A stretch of 64,000 nt of DNA from Dactylellina haptotyla. Taxonomy: Eukaryota > Ascomycota > Orbiliomycetes > Orbiliales > Orbiliaceae. How positions within the stretch are numbered: the stretch's first letter is position 1; each line of letters begins with the position of its first letter. Position numbers and translations under genes: made by a program. Location: assembly GCA_031310005.1 (NCBI GenBank), contig CM062380.1:2046001-2110000 (forward strand), in the 5' to 3' direction. Shown piece after piece: positions 31,764-42,584 of this stretch. A model generated the notes under the pieces. The model saw only the letters and a program-made list of their open reading frames with translations, made no database searches and had not been told where the DNA came from.

Positions 31764-34097
31764 CTACAAGCCAACTTCGTGCTGTAGATCCACAACCTGG
31801 ACCCCCAGTCCGCTAGCCGTTAGGTCCTTGCCAACAGTGAATGTCTGGCTGACCTTGCTCACGTCCGATGGCTCGACAATCTCCACCTTCTTAGCCTCCA
31901 CCAATGGCCTGTTCACAAGCACTTGCAGGCCCTTCAGATAATCGCTGTCCGGGGTAGTGATGCTTGGATTGTAGGCAATGGTCGCGCCCGGTCTGACCAA
32001 AATCGGCATGGTATCAAATCCGTGCGTCTCGGTGTACCAGTGGCCTTCCTCGTAAACCTTATTCACCCCGTCGTTCTTATAGAAGAAAGATATCCATTTC
32101 CCGTTCTTGACCCCCGTCTCGGGGACATAAAAGCTAACCTCCCCTTCCCGACTGAATACCGGTGCGACCAGCAAGTCCGAACCAAGCATGTACTGCGTGT
32201 CTATATTCCAGACATTCGGGTCCGTCTCTCCAAACTCGAATAGCATGGGCCGCATGATCGGTGCTCCCTTCTCTTTCGCTTCCAGTGCTGTCCGAAGCAG
32301 GTACGGCATCAATGCAAACTTCCTCTTCACGCTGTCCCTGAGGACCTTCGAGCACGCCTCCGCTTCACCGGGGTAGTCCTTCTCTTCGTAGATCCACGGC
32401 ACCCGGTACGAAGAGGAACCGTGTAATCTCGTATGGCTGCCCAATGCTCCGAACTGTACCCATCGCTTATACAACGCCGGCTCCGGCAAACCCTCAAACC
32501 CACCAATATCGTGCGCCCAGAACGCAAACCCGCTCAACGCCAACGAAAGCCCACCCCGCAACGTCTCAGCCATAGCTTCAAAGGTGCTCTCACAATCGCC
32601 ACCCCAGTGAACGGGAAACTGCTGTCCTCCCGCCGTTGCAGATCTAGCGAACAAGCAACCGGGCTTCCCGTGCTTCTCCATGGTCTCGAACACGCACTTG
32701 TTGTAAATAAACGTGTAAAAGTTGTGCATCTTCTCCGTGTCGCTATTATCGGAGTACTTGACAATCTTCGGGTCGAAGGGAATCCGCTCACCGAAATCGG
32801 TCTTGAAGGCATCGATGCCTAGGTCCATCAGACGTTTGAGATGGCTAGAGAACCACTCGCACGCCTTCGGGTTGGTGAAGTCAACCAGCGCCATTCCCGC
32901 CTGCCATTCGTCCCATTGCCATACTGTGGGGCGCGGGGTATCTGCGCGCATAACGAAATATCCGTTCTTCTTGCCCTCGGCGAATAGCGGCGATGCTTGG
33001 CCGATGTACGGGTTGATCCAGACGCAGGTTTTGAAGCCGCGGTCCTTGAGTCTGCCGATGTACGCTTTCGGGTCTGGGAAGTTTTCTGCGTCAAACTCGA
33101 AATCGCACCATTGGTAGGACTTCATCCAGAAGCAATCGAAGTGGAAGACACCGAGGGGGATATCGCGTTCCTTGAAACCGTCGAGGAAGCCCGTAACGGT
33201 TTCTTCTGAGTAAGATGTTGTGAAGGAGGTAGTGAGCCAGAGCCCGTAGCTCCATGCTGGGGGCAGGCTGGGACGTCCTGTGAGTTGGGTGTACCGGTCT
33301 AGGATATCCTTTGGCGTCGGTCCCGCGATGACCATATACTCGAGGCTCTCGCCCTTGACGACAATATTGACTCTTGTGGTTCGCTCGGACTGTATTTCGA
33401 GCATGACTTTTCCGGGGTGGTTGATGAAGATACCGTATCCGCGGCTGGAGATGTAGAATGGGATGTTCTTGTATGCGAGCTCAGAGGATGTGCCGCCGTC
33501 CTCGTTCCAGACTTCGACGGTTTGGCCGTTCTTTGAGAAAGGACCGAAACGCTCGCCGAGACCATAGATCTTCTCGTGGACGGCTAGGTCTAGTTCGAGG
33601 AGGATATAGGTGTCTTTTTGGGCGTAGATGCCTTCCGCCCATTTTGTTTTTTCCGTGGTGACATCGTTCACGAAGGCTATTGAGCGGAAGGAGTGGCCCG
33701 TTAGACGTTTGCCCTTGTCGTCGGTGTAGTTGAACGCCAACTCGTTGGGTGCGGTGTTCACGTCGAGGCTGAGGTTGCCGCTGACGTATTTGAGGTTCTT
33801 GACCGGATCATTCTTGATGGTGACCTTGGGTTTTGAGGAGGTGTTTATGGGGAAGTCCGGACCGAGCTCGTCCTCGCCATCCCAGTGAGAGAACTTGACG
33901 GCGGTGACGCCCTCGAGAGGGGATGTGATCTTAGCGTTCAGGGTGCCCGCATTGAGGGTGTCGCCGCGGTGCCTGGTGAGTTTCGCGAGGAGGAGAGAGG
34001 CGGAGTCTTCGTCGGTGCTAATCACTCGCTCGACGTGGGACATCCAGTTGAGCTGAATCCCACCCCGGATCTTCCACATGCCCTCCGTGAACTTCAT
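31764..34097 (-). CDS. GH31 alpha-xylosidase (YicI/AxlA type), probably intracellular
   Basis: Glycoside hydrolase family 31, releasing xylose from xyloglucan oligosaccharides in characterised relatives. Intronless, 777 residues, the usual length of the YicI group. Seen: N-terminal beta-sandwich with YGLGERFGPFSKNG, an ACTIVE (beta/alpha)8 barrel with FHFDCFWMKSYQWCDFEFD, nucleophile motif KTDFGE (Asp434) and acid/base motif WGGDCES (Asp501), and ARSATAGGQQFPVHW between them. No signal peptide at the start (MKFTEGMWKIRGG), so a cytosolic enzyme acting on imported oligosaccharides is likely. The KTDFGE nucleophile context with YQWCDFEFD points to alpha-xylosidase rather than alpha-glucosidase; that preference comes from family knowledge and is not proven here. 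TATA box about 135 bases upstream. Confidence 0.94.
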   Translation of the reverse strand: MKFTEGMWKIRGGIQLNWMSHVERVISTDEDSASLLLAKLTRHRGDTLNAGTLNAKITSPLEGVTAVKFSHWDGEDELGPDFPINTSSKPKVTIKNDPVKNLKYVSGNLSLDVNTAPNELAFNYTDDKGKRLTGHSFRSIAFVNDVTTEKTKWAEGIYAQKDTYILLELDLAVHEKIYGLGERFGPFSKNGQTVEVWNEDGGTSSELAYKNIPFYISSRGYGIFINHPGKVMLEIQSERTTRVNIVVKGESLEYMVIAGPTPKDILDRYTQLTGRPSLPPAWSYGLWLTTSFTTSYSEETVTGFLDGFKERDIPLGVFHFDCFWMKSYQWCDFEFDAENFPDPKAYIGRLKDRGFKTCVWINPYIGQASPLFAEGKKNGYFVMRADTPRPTVWQWDEWQAGMALVDFTNPKACEWFSSHLKRLMDLGIDAFKTDFGERIPFDPKIVKYSDNSDTEKMHNFYTFIYNKCVFETMEKHGKPGCLFARSATAGGQQFPVHWGGDCESTFEAMAETLRGGLSLALSGFAFWAHDIGGFEGLPEPALYKRWVQFGALGSHTRLHGSSSYRVPWIYEEKDYPGEAEACSKVLRDSVKRKFALMPYLLRTALEAKEKGAPIMRPMLFEFGETDPNVWNIDTQYMLGSDLLVAPVFSREGEVSFYVPETGVKNGKWISFFYKNDGVNKVYEEGHWYTETHGFDTMPILVRPGATIAYNPSITTPDSDYLKGLQVLVNRPLVEAKKVEIVEPSDVSKVSQTFTVGKDLTASGLGVQVVDLQHEVGL

Positions 34098-35519
34098 TGT
34101 GGCAACGGATAGCAGGTACGAGAAGAAGAAGGACCGGTTACGTTCAATCCAGCGGTATTCAAGCTCGAGTGTAACGAGAAGTATGGGGGAAGCAGGTGAG
34201 GGGCAGCTTCATGAGAGGGGCAGCCATTGAGCTTATATACGCAAAGCTACACGTTAGAGAGCTTGCCATTCAGACGCTCTGACGTCGAGTCAGTCGAGTC
34301 CCAAAGGTCAGCGGGCATGCGTACATGCATGCACACAAGAGTGGCATATACGTCCGGCATAATTCCTTCCGAAAGAAGAGCGGGGAGATTTCCAAACCAT
34401 GGGCCGCCATAACGAACCTGTGGGACTGAAAACGGCGTGGCCCGCCAGCTTGCTTCTGCGGAGAAGCTTCGGCCGCTGGAGGTTATCACTCTCTTTTTGT
34501 ATGTATCTTGGCAAAAGTGGAGATCCGTAGGCAGAGAGCGCTCGAGCTAAAAGGAAACGGGCATCGCGGTGTTCCTTTCCATTCGATTTAAGTAGCCCAA
34601 ACGTGTTCCGTCGCCGTCGAGAGCACCGCCGCCCTTGGGCTCCGGTGGGGGTGGGCGACGCCTCTCGGCTCCGGCGGGGTGGCTGTCGTCGAGCCGCGAT
34701 CGAGGCCACACGCCAAATGATAATATACTTTATCGAGCTGTAAGTCGACATTAGCCTAACCTGCAGGATGGGATGCTGCCGCCGCGGGCTTATTTCGACT
34801 AGTTTCGGTGAAATATCGACCGAAGCGAGCACGTACCAAACCTGGTTTTCTCGGAGCGCTTCTCGGTCTGCTGAGTTTATCCACAATTGAGCCGAACCTG
34901 TCATACAATTGTGGGAAGATCTTGTTCCACCAAAGACGGCGGCATTCAAAATTCTGGAACATCGTGCTCGACAATCGTGGGTATTCTACATCTTGTGTGT
35001 GTATTATTTTGTATATGGTATATAATGTTCTTTCACGAGACAGGACAACGAAGTAGTTCTGTAAGGATGAAAGGGCATATGCTAAAATGCAGCAGAGCTC
35101 TGAAATCGGCAACCTGGATAGTAAATGGTCACCTAGTATAATACAAATAAAATAAAATAGAAAAGAAATAATTGAAAGCGAAAATGGCTTTGTAGGTATA
35201 GAAATTGTGAACGTGAAGTTGAAGAAGGAAGAAGGGAAAAAAAAAAAGTCCTTCATAACAAGTGTCCAACAGGCTGTAAGTGGCAGGGAGCTCTCATGTA
35301 TAATTCGAAGCTCTCTCCTAAACAATAGTAAACATTATAAAATTAGTAGGAAATATTTGTGGTAATGTGATCCACGACCTTCAACTTTTTGAGATCCCCC
35401 AAGGTTGACACCAATGCTGTCTGAATCCGAGATAAAACGCCATAACCCCACTAAAAGCTGTCACAAGAGAATAATAAAACAAAAATGAAAACCCATCTCC
35501 CAAGAGAAAATACACCGCA
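34098..35519. other. 1.4-kb intergenic stretch with two long unassigned frames
   Basis: Promoter of the GH31 gene (34098-about 34300), then sequence up to the 3' end of the dysferlin-domain gene. Overlapping minus-strand frames of 213 codons (34308-34949) and 189 codons (34756-35325) are open but show no motifs and an unnatural composition (Arg/Pro-rich, then Phe/Ile-rich). I do not call them genes. Confidence 0.5.
34233..34239 (-). promoter_or_regulatory. Probable TATA box of the GH31 gene
   Basis: TATATAA on the minus strand, 136 bases before the ATG at 34097. Confidence 0.5.
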
Positions 35520-37429
35520 CTATTCCGTCGCTTTTCCTTTGCCCTTCTCTTTGGCCTTCAGCGAGGCTGCGTCTGTCCCTCGACTCTCAATCGTGCTTCT
35601 GTCAGACTCGTCACGCTCGCCCCAACTCCCCCGTGCCCTACCCGATATCTGCTCCTTTCTCTTGTTTATAAATTTCCCTCTAGCCTTCCAGATGTTCGCA
35701 TGTTCATAATCCGAATCATCGCCGTCCTTGGTTAGCGTGTAAGTACCGGCGCTTTCTACACCACCGTATCCTTCATATTCAACCTTTTTGATGTCACTCC
35801 AGTACTCCAGTTTGCGTACTTCTTCCTCACCGGCTTCAACAGCTCTTCCCAAGCCGTCGATGTAGCGCTTTTCTTCGTCGTCATCAAACCCTTCTTCTAA
35901 ATGTTTTTTCGGTGCACCGTTTCCAAGCTCCCGCGATTGCCGTTTATCCTTGGCTTTGTAGAGGGTATCGAGTATTATTTGTAGGAGCTGCCGCCGCGAC
36001 TGCTGGAAGATCATGCTTCTCATTATCTGTGGCATCTTTAGAGATATAGTTAGTCGGAAGGATCTTTGTGGTGCTTGGTTGAAAAATATATCTGTAAACT
36101 TACGCTATCAGCCAGGTACATGACCTCTGATCCTCCATGCAGAAGAAAATTCGACAGCGCTTCAAGCTTCTCTCTATCTAACCGTGCTCTTCGAAATGCT
36201 TTCGTCAAGGTAGGTATATCCTGTATTTCAAAATCTTCCAACTCGCTATCGTCGGACTCCTGTTGCGTAGCCGTCGGGTATTCATCCAGCTTGCTGTTCC
36301 GCTCCACACTACGGATAGAACTTGAATAGTAACCGGACGGCTCTGCTTGGAGGCTCGCATTACGAGAGTGTATTGTAAAGTATTCTGGTGTGAGGCTGTG
36401 GGCGTCTTCGATAGTGCTAGTGATCCTCCTCTTGATTCGCTTGCGGATCCACCGACGCCGGCGGACAAAGCCGTGCCACCATACAGCGTTCCCGTGCCAT
36501 TTAGTGCCTCGAAAAGCGAAAGAGTACTGCCAACCTTCTTCGTCCACATCGCCTGTCATGTCCACGGCGAAGGACTTCCAGGCCCAGGCCCAGGAAGGGT
36601 CGGGTACCTGTGCGGTGAAGATATTGACGGCGCTCGGGGCGTGGTGCCGGTTCGTCCAGGGTGCGGAGTCGACAGGGAGGAGGGATTTGGCAGAGAAAAG
36701 CGGGATGCCGAAGAAGAATGTTCCTCTCTGGTTTTCGTAGAGGATGTCCAGCTCTCCAGCGTCGTCAATCAATTCCTCTTTGCGGACTCGCCTACCGACC
36801 TGCCGAGCCTTTCGCAGCGCCCTGGTGCCCTTCGATTGGATCTCGTCCTTTTTAGAGAGAACGGCAGTCGGGAAATCCTTGATTCGGTCCATCTCATCTT
36901 TGTATCTCCGGGAGTCTATCCTCTTGATCTTCTTTCCATCTTTACCGTTTGGGAGTGAGAATTCCGACTCCTCGTCTGAGGAGCTGTTATCGGAGGAATT
37001 CGAAGAGGATTTCCCGGATGCCTCGCCGTTCGTATTGGCCTTGTTGTGTTTTTGCTTCCATTCTCGGTGGTATTTTCTCTCGGCGAGATGCTTCCGGAGG
37101 GATTCTTTTCGTTTGTGGCCGGGGACAAAGGCGGGATTGGAGGAGGTTTGGCTGAGGCTGGGGACGGTGCTGGCGGTGGTGTTGATGGTGCCGATTCTAT
37201 CGATTCGATCCGTAAGGGAGGCGATGGATTGGACACGGGAGACGGTCGTGGAGGCGATGGGGCTGTTGTTCTCGCTGAAGTTGCTGAGGTCCTTGGTGGT
37301 GGCACGGGAGAGACTGTTCGGGTTGGTGGGAGACGGGACGGTATTGTCCTTGAGGACGATGAAGTGGTCAGAGAACTCGGGCTCGGTATTCTGGCGCTGG
37401 GAGCCCAGCGAGAAGCGTTTGACCGACAT
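35520..37429 (-). CDS. Dysferlin-domain (DysF/Pex24-like) protein, Mug65/Spo73 type
   Basis: Exons on the minus strand 36104..37429 and 35520..36035 (613 residues); the phase-0 intron 36036-36103 joins LADS to MPQIMRSM. The core at residues about 225-320 is a dysferlin domain: ILYENQRGTFFFGIP, then SWAWAWKSFAVDM, then DVDEEGWQYSFAF, then WHG...FVRRRRWIRKR. The N-terminal 200 residues are Ser/Thr/Lys-rich and probably disordered, with HLAERKYHREWKQKHNK before the domain. The C-terminal part is charged and ends KEKGKGKATE. Related yeast proteins are S. pombe Mug65 and S. cerevisiae Spo73 (prospore membrane extension), and the domain is shared with peroxisomal Pex24/Pex30 proteins; the N-terminus here shows no membrane segments. 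A run of 14 C lies just upstream of the start codon in the mRNA sense. Confidence 0.86.
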
Positions 37430-37432
37430 CTC

Positions 37433-37446
37433 GGGGGGGGGGGGGG
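37433..37446. repeat. 14-base poly(G) run at a start codon
   Basis: Fourteen consecutive G on the plus strand, separated from the ATG (complement of 37427-37429) by three bases. In the transcript of the dysferlin-domain gene it would be a C14 tract directly before GAGATG. Confidence 0.95.
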
Positions 37447-37724
37447 TTCAGGAGGGGAGGGGGCGGTTTGGGAGGCCGAAAACCCCCGGCCTTGGGTTGG
37501 CGAGTGGCGATGGGTTGAAGACGCAATATAAGGGTATAAGGGGAGGGTTTGCGTGTGTGTGGATGGATATCGCCAGAAACCGCCTGCAGTTGGCGAATGC
37601 GGATGGGGGCAGGGGGTTCCTGAAAACAAAGGGAAAAAGGGAAGGGACCAGTCACATCGCTGAACGGGAGAGATCGGCCGTCTCTGCGAGAACGAGCGTG
37701 GTCGAGAGAGTAGCAGCCAGCAGA

Positions 37725-37750
37725 GGGCGAGGGCGAGGGCGAGGGCGAGG
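37725..37750 (+). repeat. (GGGCGA)n repeat, possible G-quadruplex
   Basis: Four GGG tracts at 37725-37745 separated by CGA loops plus a trailing GG match the classic G3N1-7 quadruplex pattern on the plus strand. Confidence 0.85.
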
Positions 37751-37980
37751 AGGTTGAAGGGGGAGAGGTTGAGAGAGTGACGATGATATTGATATTTAAT
37801 TTATTATTATTTTGTTGTTGTGAGGCAGGATTACAATCAAGGCGAATGACGACGCTGCGGGCGGCCGAGCAGGGAAGGGCCAGCCAACACCGCACCCAAA
37901 GCGCCCATGTGAATGCGGACTGGCATTCCCGCTCGCAGGACAGGATATGTGCCATATATAAGTACTTGTATATAATTACT

Positions 37981-38014
37981 TATGTATATATATATATATA
38001 AGAGTATATATATT
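37981..38014. repeat. (TA)n repeat
   Basis: Alternating TATATA sequence, interrupted by AGAG. Confidence 0.85.
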
Positions 38015-38108
38015 ATCGCAGACACCAGCTCTGTGGTGAGGGCCGACTGTTGGCGTCGCCGTGATGGCAGATATGTTGGATGTACGATGCACTACTCTAT
38101 ACGTACTT

Positions 38109-38161
38109 ATACATATACATACATATACATATATATACATATACATATATATACATATACA
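38109..38161. repeat. (CATATA)n-type alternating repeat
   Basis: About 53 bases of tandem ATACATAT/CATATA units, almost perfectly alternating purine-pyrimidine with many short palindromes. Confidence 0.85.
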
Positions 38162-39039
38162 AAGATGTACCACCGATATGTTGGTTGGCCTTCAGACTAG
38201 ATGATTATTACTATTATTATCAATATTATGACCATGACACAATCGGGCACCGAATCTCTGGTCGTTCTGCCGTGGCAGCCGACATCCGGACACTACCCTT
38301 TCCAGCCACGGCAGGATGCGGGTCCGGTCCCAGCTGCGCCTTTGACCCGTCGAAGCTGAAGAGGAAGAAGAGAGTCGATGTCCGACTCGGTGCACGCAAA
38401 TCTCGTGGGCGTTGATATCATCCGCCGACCACACCGTCGCCACGGAACTCCTCCGCAGACCGCTTTCTCCACAAAAGTCAATCCCTCGAACCTCTGAAAG
38501 CTTCCCCGCGACGGCTGCGGGGCATCGACATCCTTTTTATACATCCCATTACAAATACCTGCCCCTTCGCGCTGCACGTGGGGCCCGTACTCGCCAGAGC
38601 TGCAGTCGTTCCGCGGGCCAGCCCAGGGATGGCGATGTCATGCCCACACCTGGGCAACCTCACATGAGCCCTCCCTCTGACCTTCCCCCAAAAATCCTTC
38701 AGCTTGCTCCCTCCCCTTTCCCAACATCGTTCTCTTCCACGATTATATACGGTCGTTACCGCAGCTAATTCTTTTTTTTTTTTTTTTCGGCGGTGCTTTC
38801 CCCAAAAGATTTACTCCGAGTTTCTGCATTCTCACGTTCATGTATTCTATCGCTGCTGTCTTATCTACTGTCGCTCATGCCTTCCCAATTCGCGGGTAAC
38901 AAAACTTGACCGGTCCTCGAGATCACACCCCTTCCATTGCTCTCGACCCAAGTTCACCGCTGGTCAATCAATCTCTTGAATTTACATTCTTGTGTAACCT
39001 TTTCTTCCCTCCTCTTGTTTTTCTCACGCATATGAAAAT

Positions 39040-40933
39040 ATGCCGATGTCGCTGAAGCCGCCGCAGCCGCTATCTCGCGGCTGGCCGTCCTTCTGGCGTT
39101 CAACATGGTACAACTGGAAAACGGTCTTTGAAAACCCCGTCGGCGAGGTCGCAGGTTCTCTAGGCGATCTGGGAACCTTACTGCCTCTTCTCACAGCCAT
39201 GGCCGCCGCCGGGACCATAGATCCAACCGCCACTTTCATCTTTTCTGGTATCTGGAATATAATATCAGGCAGTCTGTTTGGAATCCCGTAAGCATCCGCT
39301 ACCCTTTATGGCTATAAAATCAAGAATTAATTGCGGACCTAACAAATTATACGCAACATGCAGAATAGTAGTCCAGCCCATGAAAGCCATTGCCGGAATA
39401 TCCATCGCCCGTCCCATGACCCTGCAAGAAACCATGGGCGCCGGCATCGCCGTATCCTTCATCGTATTCATCCTCTCGTTCACCGGCTTCCTCGCAGAAT
39501 TTGGTGAAAGAATACCCATTCCTCTCATCAAAGGTATCCAAATGGGAGCTGGTCTCTCCCTCGTCCTCAACGCCGGCGCAACGCTTATGAAACTCTCGTG
39601 GACGGCGCATTCTGCGGATAACTATGTCGTCGTTATCCTCGCTTGGATTCTACTCTGCTTTACCTCCCGACACCAGCAATTTCCTTACGCCTTATTGATA
39701 TTTGGCCTCGGAATGATGTTGGTCTTAGGGAGCGGCGTGGAAGTACCGAATCCTGGATGGAACCTACCATCGTGGATGCCGCCCACGGGGGCGGATATCA
39801 CGAATGGCTTCTTGTTCGCCGGGCTGGGTCAGCTGCCGTTGACGATTTTGAACTCCATCATTGCGGTCTCTTACCTCTCTGCCGATTTGCTCCCGGAGCG
39901 CCCATCGCCATCCATCGAATCGCTCGGGATGAGCGTAGCTAGCATGAACCTGATAGGCTGCTGGTTTGGTGCCATGCCCGTTTGTCATGGCAGCGGAGGG
40001 CTATCCGGGCAGTATAGATTTGGTGCACGATCTGGAGCCGCACCAGTTATTCTGGGTATCGCCAAAGTACTCGTCGGACTTTTCTTCGGTTCTTCGGTCA
40101 GCGCTTTGCTCGTCAGCTTCCCGAAATCATTCCTGGTTGTCCTCGTTTTCGCAGCTGGTATCGAGCTCGCAAAAGTTGGCGAAGATCTCAATTCGACCGC
40201 GAGAGATCTGTGGGAGATACAGGTTGAGAACCGAGCAATTATTCACCCCACGCTGGGGTTGAGGCTCCACCGCGAGAGATTGGTTCGAGTCGAGATCACA
40301 GATAGGGAGAAGAAAGAGCGGTTCGTCATTATGCTTGCCACCGTTGGCGGTGTTATCGCCTCGAGAAATGACGCTGTGGGGTTGCTCGCTGGTACTGTCT
40401 GTTATTTCGGATATATATTGCAAGAAACCATGGAAGATACGAGTTTCCTCAAAATCGCATTCGATTTATGGAGGAAAATCACAGCATGGATGTTCAGACG
40501 AGTATTCAGAAGGAGGCGTCGAGTTGTTGTGACACCCGTTCACAGCAGAGAAACATCGCCGTTACTGGGGCCGAGGAGGTCATTCAGTCCAAGGGGCATC
40601 AGGCGCTCTCTGAGCCCAAGAAGGAGTAGACAACAGAGCCCAGAAAGGTCTCTGAGCCCCAGTCCGAGGAGGTCATTCAGCCCATTCCGTGGACGGAGCC
40701 CACAAGTGTCTGTTCCTGGTAGCCCGAGGAGGTCGACCAGTCCTCAGAGGTCCCTCAGTCCGAGAAGATCTCCCAGCCCGAGGCGCTCGTGGAGTCCCCG
40801 CCGCTCTCTGAGTCCCCGTCCCTCTGCTGAACCAACTCCCATTGGAAGCCCTGTTGGCTCTTCCAGTCCTACCGGCATCCTTAGACGACCGAGGAGCCGA
40901 GGCAGATCCAGGACGAGAGAGGGCGAAGTCTAA
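39040..40933 (+). CDS. MOT1-family molybdate (sulfate-transporter-like) permease with SR-like tail
   Basis: Multi-pass anion permease of the SulP-derived MOT1 molybdate group. Exons 39040..39287 and 39364..40933 (605 residues); the 76-base intron splits the Pro codon of GIPIVVQPMKAIAG. Seen: NPVGEVAGSLGDLGTLLPL near residue 30, PMKAIAGISIA, and the group's hallmark MPVCHGSGGLSGQYRFGARSG, with about ten hydrophobic segments up to residue 450. After a basic stretch (FRRRRRVVV) the last 130 residues are unusual: repeated SPRR, SFSP, RSLSPRR and SPSPRRS units ending in RPRSRGRSRTREGEV, like the RS domains of splicing factors. It stays in frame with no stop and runs straight from the permease domain, so it looks like a real tail. 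Start could also be the second Met at 39046. Confidence 0.88.
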
Positions 40934-41639
40934 CCACTTTCTACCCTTTCATTTGTTACTACTATATATCTCTCCTTGTTTCTATTTTTTTTTTTTGTTT
41001 TTTTTTGCATTCGTGGTTTTCTTTTCTACCCGGTGTTTCTGTTTTCTTAGACTGGGTCGGGTTGATTTTTAGTCTAGGCTGATAGATCTTTTGCGATTCC
41101 TTGGGTCCTTTTTTTTAAGTATCGTTATATACACTATTTGCTTTCCTTGCATGGAGCTTGCTTAAGAAGGAGGGTTTGCATCTTATTGGGAGTTATTTTT
41201 TTTCCCTCGGAGTCCTGTGATATTTGAATTTCCTGTACATTATCGCGGGCGAGATGTTGGCATCCTACATTACTTGCTTTACCGTTTTTTATTTCCGCTA
41301 GACATCGTCCACCAACATATACCTATACTTATATACATCCACGCATATATCTCTCTCCTTGATATCATATCCTTTGGAGGTGAAGTTCGAGAAACCGTAT
41401 TTATATGTGGGTTGTTGGGGCAACACATCCTGCCCGCCTCGCCAAACAAACGTGCAGCTAAGCTCAGGTTAAAGCTGCATGCAAGGGACGCTCCGGGGCC
41501 GGGCACCACGACTCCAAAGCAAGCTCCTGTCCATTGACCCCTTCGCGAACTATCTCTACCGGATACACCTCGACAGCTTCTGCAACACTATTCTACCGCG
41601 GCTGAGAAGACAACCGAGAAGTCGACAAATACTCAAACT
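40934..41639. other. Intergenic between the permease gene and mad2
   Basis: T-rich 3' side of the permease gene followed by the mad2 promoter and leader. No gene seen. Confidence 0.6.
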
Positions 41640-42584
41640 ATGCCTGCCGAAAAACCTGTCAAGAAGACGAAGAAGGCCGCCGCCGCCGCTCCTGCAGGCG
41701 GGGAGGGAGAAGATAAGGTCCACAAACTCACGCTGAAGGGTAGCGCGAAGATGGTTTCGGAGTTTGTATGCTTTCCTGTAACTCTAGATTGGCGGATAGG
41801 AAACAAATACTAATTGGAAGCTAGTTCGAGTACTCTATCCATTCGATCCTGTTCCAGCGGGGAGTGTACCCTCCTGACGACTTTGCCCCGTACGTGAATA
41901 CGCTCAAACTTCCTTCCAGTCCCCAGTGAACTACCAGGCTAATATCCAACAGAGTCAAGAAATACGGTCTCAACATGCTAGTAAATACAGACGACCAGGT
42001 CAAAGCATACATCAAAAAGATCATGTCGCAGCTCAGCAAATGGATGCTTGGCGGCAAGATCTCGAAGTTCATCTTGGTGATTTCGGATAAAGACTCTGGC
42101 GAGAAGCTAGAGAGATGGCAGTTTGACGTACAAATTCTGGCGAAGAGTAAGAAGAAGAAAGGGGACGCCGAAGCGGACACGGTCATGGGAGGCACGGACA
42201 AGGAGAATGCTGGTGCCGGGTACGTATTTTCTGTCCACTTTTGTTGAAACTATTCGCGTCGATAGTGCTTTGACTGATATTTGATGATATCTCGATAGCA
42301 CTAGTACCGAAGCAACCATGGAGAAGACTGAGAAGGAGATCCAAGAGGAGATCCAGTCGATATTCAGACAAATCACCGCGTCTGTTACGTTCTTGCCCAT
42401 GCTTGATAACAATCATTGTACTTTCAACGTGCTTGTATATGCCGACGGGGACGCTGAAGTGCCTATGGAATGGGGCGATGGCGAGGACTTGGGCATTCAG
42501 GATGCGGAACAGGTGCAGCTGAGATCGTGGTCCAGCAGTAGCCACCGTGTGGAGACCATGGTCAGCTACCGTATCGCCGATTGA
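41640..42584 (+). CDS. mad2: Mad2 spindle-checkpoint HORMA protein
   Basis: Inhibits Cdc20-APC/C until all kinetochores attach. Exons 41640..41765, 41825..41889, 41953..42219, 42299..42584 (247 residues). Junctions rebuild KMVSEFFEYSIHSILFQRGVYP, DDFAPVKKYGL and GAGTSTEATMEK. The HORMA domain runs from LTLKGSAKMVSEF to the end, with KYGLNMLV, WMLGGKISKFILVI and RWQFDVQ, and the C-terminal safety-belt strands (NVLVYADGDAEVP, VQLRSWSSSSHRVETMVSYRI). The protein is about 40 residues longer than human or yeast Mad2. The excess is a Lys/Ala-rich N-terminal extension (KKTKKAAAAAPAGG) and an insert after AKSKKKKGDAEAD before the EKEIQEEIQSIFRQI helix. Confidence 0.94.

Larger units (their letters stand above)
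37430..39039. other. 1.6-kb divergent promoter region rich in simple repeats
   Basis: Lies between the dysferlin-domain gene (-) and the MOT1-type transporter gene (+). It contains a 14-base G run, a GGGCGA repeat, a TA repeat and a CATATA repeat, listed separately. Frames seen here are low-complexity artefacts. TATATA at about 38745-38750 could serve the plus-strand gene. Confidence 0.6.

Noticed and set aside
36744-37757. Plus-strand open frame of 337 codons
   Set aside because: Antisense to the Ser-rich part of the dysferlin-domain gene and running into promoter repeats; no family resemblance.
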